64,000 nt of DNA from positions 1 through 64,000 of the forward strand of contig NZ_JAAVUQ010000004.1 in NCBI RefSeq assembly GCF_018449515.1, written 5' to 3'. Under the pieces are notes generated by a model that was not told where the DNA came from, searched no databases, and saw only the letters and a program-made list of their open reading frames with translations. Origin of the DNA: Caballeronia sp. dw_19. Its GTDB lineage: Bacteria > Pseudomonadota > Gammaproteobacteria > Burkholderiales > Burkholderiaceae. Numbering within the stretch: the stretch's first letter is position 1; each line of letters starts with the position of its first letter. The position numbers and the translations under genes are program-made. This document shows positions 60,561 to 64,000 of the stretch, piece by piece.

Positions 60561-61463
60561 TCAGGCAGGATATTGACGCCCTATTAGTTCGGATAACCAA
60601 TCGATAAACACCCGGACCTTGGTTGGCAGATGCGTTCTGCTCGGATACATGATCGAGACCGGCTTCGGAACGGTGGCAACATTCTGCAGGACCTCGATCA
60701 ATTGACCTGAACTGATATAGGGCTGAAGGGACGGTCGAAGCCCCTGCAGCAAACCGAAACCTGCCAGACCGCACGACAGGAACGCTTCGGAGTCGTCGGT
60801 CTGGATGCCGCTGTCGAGTTTCAACGTGACGCTTTCCCCGCCAGGACAGAACGCCCATTCCATCACCCTGCGATTACGTCCGCTGAAAAAATTCACCGCC
60901 TTGTGCCTGCGAAGATCGTCGAGCGTGTGCGGCACGCCGTGGCGGGAAAGATAGGCCGGCGAGCCGCACGTGACCATTGGGATCGCGCCTATTTTGCGTG
61001 CCACGATACTGGAATCTTTGTGCTCGCCGAGCCGCACGGCACAGTCGACACCGCCGCTGATCAGATCGACCGGGTGGTCGCTCGCGCCGAGCACGAGATC
61101 GATTTGGGGGTACTTCTGCTGAAATGCCGGCAAGGCGGGGATGATGATCGCCTTGGCCAGGGTCACGGCTACGTCGAAGCGCAGACGTCCCTTCGGTAGA
61201 ACCCTCTGCTGGGAAAAGCTCGCAAAAGTATCATTGACGCTTGCCAGAACCTCAAGGCAACGCTTGTAGAACTCCTCTCCCTCGGCCGTCGTGCTGACTT
61301 TGCGGGTGCTGCGATTAAGCAACCTGATCCCTAGTTCCTGTTCGAGTTGCTGGACCGCCTTCGAAACGGCGGGACGATGCAATTGCAACGCTTGCGCCGC
61401 GTGCGTAAAGCTGCCCCCTTCAACGATGTGCACATAAACCTGCATCGTTTGCAGACGATCCAT
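60561..61463 (-). CDS. LysR-family transcriptional regulator
   Basis: A 300-residue LysR regulator of the CrgA-like type common in Burkholderia (MDRLQTMQVYVHIVEGGSFTHAAQAL; HRPAVSKAVQQLEQELGIRLLNRSTRKV). The effector domain starts near residue 90. It reads in the same direction as the SDR-oxidoreductase operon, 180 bases upstream of it, with two palindromes in the gap. It probably controls that operon. Confidence 0.9.
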   Translation of the reverse strand: MDRLQTMQVYVHIVEGGSFTHAAQALQLHRPAVSKAVQQLEQELGIRLLNRSTRKVSTTAEGEEFYKRCLEVLASVNDTFASFSQQRVLPKGRLRFDVAVTLAKAIIIPALPAFQQKYPQIDLVLGASDHPVDLISGGVDCAVRLGEHKDSSIVARKIGAIPMVTCGSPAYLSRHGVPHTLDDLRRHKAVNFFSGRNRRVMEWAFCPGGESVTLKLDSGIQTDDSEAFLSCGLAGFGLLQGLRPSLQPYISSGQLIEVLQNVATVPKPVSIMYPSRTHLPTKVRVFIDWLSELIGRQYPA

Positions 61464-61529
61464 ATCGGCCCCCGATTGACTATGACGAGCGATCTTCGCA
61501 CACTCGGCCCCGGGGAGGCCGCGCCGGAC

Positions 61530-63908
61530 TCATAGGCATGGAACCGCCTGGCTTGCAACGATTCCTGCGTCAGGTTCCACCCCGAACACTCCAGCGGTGA
61601 ATGCCGGCAGCACGATACGAAACTCCGTGCCCATCCCTGATTCGCTCGTCACGCTCAAAGATCCGCCATGTCGCTGGATAACGGCCTTGACGAATGCCAG
61701 GCCGAGTCCCAGGCCGTCTGCGACATCGCGATGGGTCTCCACCTGAAAAAACGGCTCGAATATTCGCGTCATGGCTTCGCCCGAGATGCCGATTCCCTCG
61801 TCGATCACATACAGTTCGAACGAGGCTGGCCCTGCCCTGGATATCCCGATCCGAATCGATGTATGTGACGGCGAATACTTGACAGCGTTGTCCAGCACGT
61901 TGACCACCGCCCGGATCAACATGTCGCTGCTGGCCATCACGAGCGTGTCGGCAATCTGCCCAATCGGTCCAATCAACTGGACCGACTTGCGCTCCGCCGT
62001 CGACCAGACCTGATCCATCGCTTCAACGGCCACGTCGTAGAGTGTAATAGGCGAGAACGCGTCCCGGTCAAGCTGCTCCGCACGCGACAACTGCATGAAA
62101 TCTTTCGCCACCCGCAGCGAATAATCGGCTTGCCGGCGTAGATCGGCCAGGAATTGCTGATCGCTTTGCGGCACGCTTTCCTGGCTTTCCGCCGCGCGTT
62201 CTTCGATGAGCGCCAGCATGGTTGTCAGCGGACTACGCAGATCGTGCGCGACGTGCCTTAACATCAACCGGTCATGCATCACGCCGTCCTTGACGTCTGA
62301 AATATCGACGAGGCAAATCAAGCGGAGCACGCGCTCTTCCGCAGCGGCCGGACTGAATGACATGTACGGTACGCATAGCAGTATGTGTTCACGGCCATCC
62401 AGATCGACCTCGTGACTGGTCGATTCCGTCGCCACGGAATACTCGCTGACCAATCGCTCGATTCTCAGCATCGGCGACGCAACCGGATTGGGCGAGTCGG
62501 CTCCGGCGGACGAATCCCACCCAGCCATCAACGCGGCCGCTTTCGCATTGCAGACCGTCACGCGGTCATTCACCGCGAGAAAAACGGGACACGGCAGGCG
62601 GTTGATCAGGTTCACGTACATCTTCTGCCACGACCGGATCTCGCGCATGGCGGTTTTGACATCGTTGAGCGAATCGCCGGTCTCCAGACCCGAGATCCAG
62701 TCCGACGCAGCGGGCTCCGTCGCGCCGATCGCTGTCGAGATCGCGCGTAATTTGCGGATCTCGCGCCGCAACACGTCGACCATCCTGGCAAGCCGATCCC
62801 ACGCGTGGAACGCATAAATCAGCACGCAAACGATTGGCAAAAGGCCGATACTTAAGCAATAGTGGAACAGAGCGAGCAGCCCGATCGGGATGGCGAACAG
62901 CAGCGCGCCCCAGGCAACCGCCGCGGCATGCATTCGCCGGCCCTGAGTGAAGCTGCAGATCAGCACCATGACCAATGCCATGGCGACGTAAAACGGTACC
63001 GCTACAATCCCCGGCACTTCCCGGGCCAGGTTCCCGCTGACAAGGGATTCAGCAATCAACGCGTCGAGTTGCGCGCGCGACACGGTCTGCGCGTCAAGTG
63101 ATGACGTCTGGAAGACGCCTTGGCCGCGCCAGACAGAATGACCGACGAACACAATCTTGCCGGCAAGGCTCGACGAGGGAATCCGGCCCCGCACGACATC
63201 GGCATAGGAATATTGCGGAATGTCCGCCACGCCCCGCAGCATCAGCAACACGGCGTTCGTCATGTGTTGGCTGACCGACTGGGCATAAGGTCGCAGATAA
63301 CTTTCGAGCATGCCGGACGGCAAGACCTCGCCCCCTACACGGACCGCTTCCAAAGCGATGTGCCGTTCCAGGGTCGAACCGTTGGCGTGATTCGGAATGA
63401 AGCCGCTCACGACGCCGTAATGGCCCATCGTCACTTCGCCGTGACCCACCGCTGCCGCGTTCTTCTTCAGTTCCGCCTGCAATGGCGTTTTAAGATCGAT
63501 GCCTACCCCATCCGTTCCCGCCGACGCCAGCAATACGACCCTGCCGTGTTTCGCCATCGCGTCTGTCAGGTCGATGGTGTCCGTGCGCGGCGTGATCATC
63601 AGATCCAGCGCGACGCTACCCGCATCGTGCAATCGGGTGATCAGTGGTGCGTAGGAATCAGCCAGGCCCGCGGCGCCGATCTCTCGCATCGAGGGTTCGT
63701 CAATGTTGACGACCACGACCTTGTTCGAAGCCGGATGAGCGAACAAGCGCGTCACGGTATCGAACAAAACCCGGTCAAGCGCGCCGGACATCGTGGCGCC
63801 GCCGGGATACCAGCTCAGGGCGGCGAGCACCAGCATCACTGCGGTGAAGACAATTTTGCGGATCCGCCGCTTGGACGAACCGCTGGTGGAAAATCGCGTG
63901 AGGGCCAT
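61530..63908 (-). CDS. CHASE2-domain sensor histidine kinase
   Basis: A 792-residue membrane kinase. One N-terminal helix (about 17-35) is followed by a periplasmic CHASE2 domain (about 42-295: VVVVNIDEPSMREIG; AGKIVFVGHS), then three helices (about 300-320, 328-348, 350-368). A PAS-like segment follows at about 435-540. The HisKA dimerisation helix carries H555 in LRHVAHDLRSPLTTM, and the ATPase has an N-box (N670, N674), G1 DEGIGIS (703-709) and G2 GLGLGLAF (732-739). No response regulator gene lies in the window, so it may signal to one encoded beyond the left-reading or right edge. Confidence 0.9.
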   Translation of the reverse strand: MALTRFSTSGSSKRRIRKIVFTAVMLVLAALSWYPGGATMSGALDRVLFDTVTRLFAHPASNKVVVVNIDEPSMREIGAAGLADSYAPLITRLHDAGSVALDLMITPRTDTIDLTDAMAKHGRVVLLASAGTDGVGIDLKTPLQAELKKNAAAVGHGEVTMGHYGVVSGFIPNHANGSTLERHIALEAVRVGGEVLPSGMLESYLRPYAQSVSQHMTNAVLLMLRGVADIPQYSYADVVRGRIPSSSLAGKIVFVGHSVWRGQGVFQTSSLDAQTVSRAQLDALIAESLVSGNLAREVPGIVAVPFYVAMALVMVLICSFTQGRRMHAAAVAWGALLFAIPIGLLALFHYCLSIGLLPIVCVLIYAFHAWDRLARMVDVLRREIRKLRAISTAIGATEPAASDWISGLETGDSLNDVKTAMREIRSWQKMYVNLINRLPCPVFLAVNDRVTVCNAKAAALMAGWDSSAGADSPNPVASPMLRIERLVSEYSVATESTSHEVDLDGREHILLCVPYMSFSPAAAEERVLRLICLVDISDVKDGVMHDRLMLRHVAHDLRSPLTTMLALIEERAAESQESVPQSDQQFLADLRRQADYSLRVAKDFMQLSRAEQLDRDAFSPITLYDVAVEAMDQVWSTAERKSVQLIGPIGQIADTLVMASSDMLIRAVVNVLDNAVKYSPSHTSIRIGISRAGPASFELYVIDEGIGISGEAMTRIFEPFFQVETHRDVADGLGLGLAFVKAVIQRHGGSLSVTSESGMGTEFRIVLPAFTAGVFGVEPDAGIVASQAVPCL

Positions 63909-64000
63909 AACGGTACCGCGTAATTGGTGGCTGATTGGTGAGCGACGTTCGGGCGAAACGAGATGGGAGATGCTTTTTCCCGCGATGCCAACGACACGCC
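63909..64000. other. Upstream region of the kinase gene, window edge
   Basis: These 92 bases precede the kinase start. No ribosome site stronger than a weak AC-rich match is visible, and no gene is complete within it. Confidence 0.4.

Noticed and set aside
1..64000. CRISPR arrays, tRNA or rRNA genes, prophage
   Set aside because: I saw no regularly spaced repeats, no tRNA-like cloverleaf ending in CCA context, no rRNA segments, and no phage genes. A dedicated scan was not possible here.

Overview
The window looks like a catabolic stretch of a secondary replicon of a Burkholderiaceae bacterium (Paraburkholderia, Caballeronia or Burkholderia type). The evidence is the high G+C, three porins whose mature ends begin with QSS-x-TLYG, a DUF4148 protein, AAHS- and MHS-type carriers, many LysR regulators and a CHASE2 histidine kinase. 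I see no rRNA, tRNA, CRISPR array or prophage. The only mobile-element trace is a short IS5-type transposase remnant near 2.6 kb.

Region 1 (0.6-26.1 kb) is organised around aromatic or heteroaromatic acid breakdown. It holds two porins, two AAHS carriers, an acyl-CoA ligase with an enoyl-CoA hydratase and a family III CoA-transferase, and a second-copy LeuCD-type hydro-lyase. The core is a plus-strand run of a UbiX-type prenyltransferase, flavin monooxygenase, VOC protein, fumarylacetoacetase-like hydrolase, alpha/beta hydrolase, a four-gene molybdenum hydroxylase set, a crotonase and a UbiD-type decarboxylase, closed by a LysR gene. Many of these genes overlap by ATGA. A repeated promoter module precedes ubiX and the monooxygenase gene.

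Region 2 (26.5-32.5 kb) is a compact hexuronate oxidation unit. An ACS-type carrier, uronate dehydrogenase, an aldarolactonase-like SMP-30 protein, a LacI regulator and a porin all lie on the minus strand. Two pairs of near-identical 18-bp quasi-palindromes, one pair before the carrier and one before the porin, are probably the LacI operators.

Region 3 (32.7-56.8 kb) carries a Liv-type ABC importer with a fused LivM-LivG, an MHS carrier, an FAH-type hydratase, several SDRs, a quinone oxidoreductase, an aldehyde dehydrogenase, a GMC oxidoreductase, two family III CoA-transferases, two MaoC-type hydratases and a CitE-type lyase. Four of these (48.65, 53.7, 54.6 and 55.8 kb) resemble the C5 branch known from the 3-hydroxypropionate bicycle and itaconate degradation: beta-methylmalyl-CoA to mesaconyl-C1-CoA to mesaconyl-C4-CoA to citramalyl-CoA to acetyl-CoA plus pyruvate. 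A 23-bp palindrome and related half-sites around the LysR gene at 47.6 kb, and near-identical promoters at 47.3 and 56.8 kb, suggest that the far-apart operons form one regulon. A zinc alcohol dehydrogenase gene at the edge is broken by a small deletion that removes its GHE zinc motif.

Region 4 (56.9-64 kb) holds a soluble receptor-like protein with its MCP hairpin at the N-terminus and a sensor-like region at the C-terminus, an SDR-quinone oxidoreductase pair with its LysR gene and two palindromes, and an orphan CHASE2 histidine kinase.

All functional calls come from reading motifs and from family knowledge. No database search was run.
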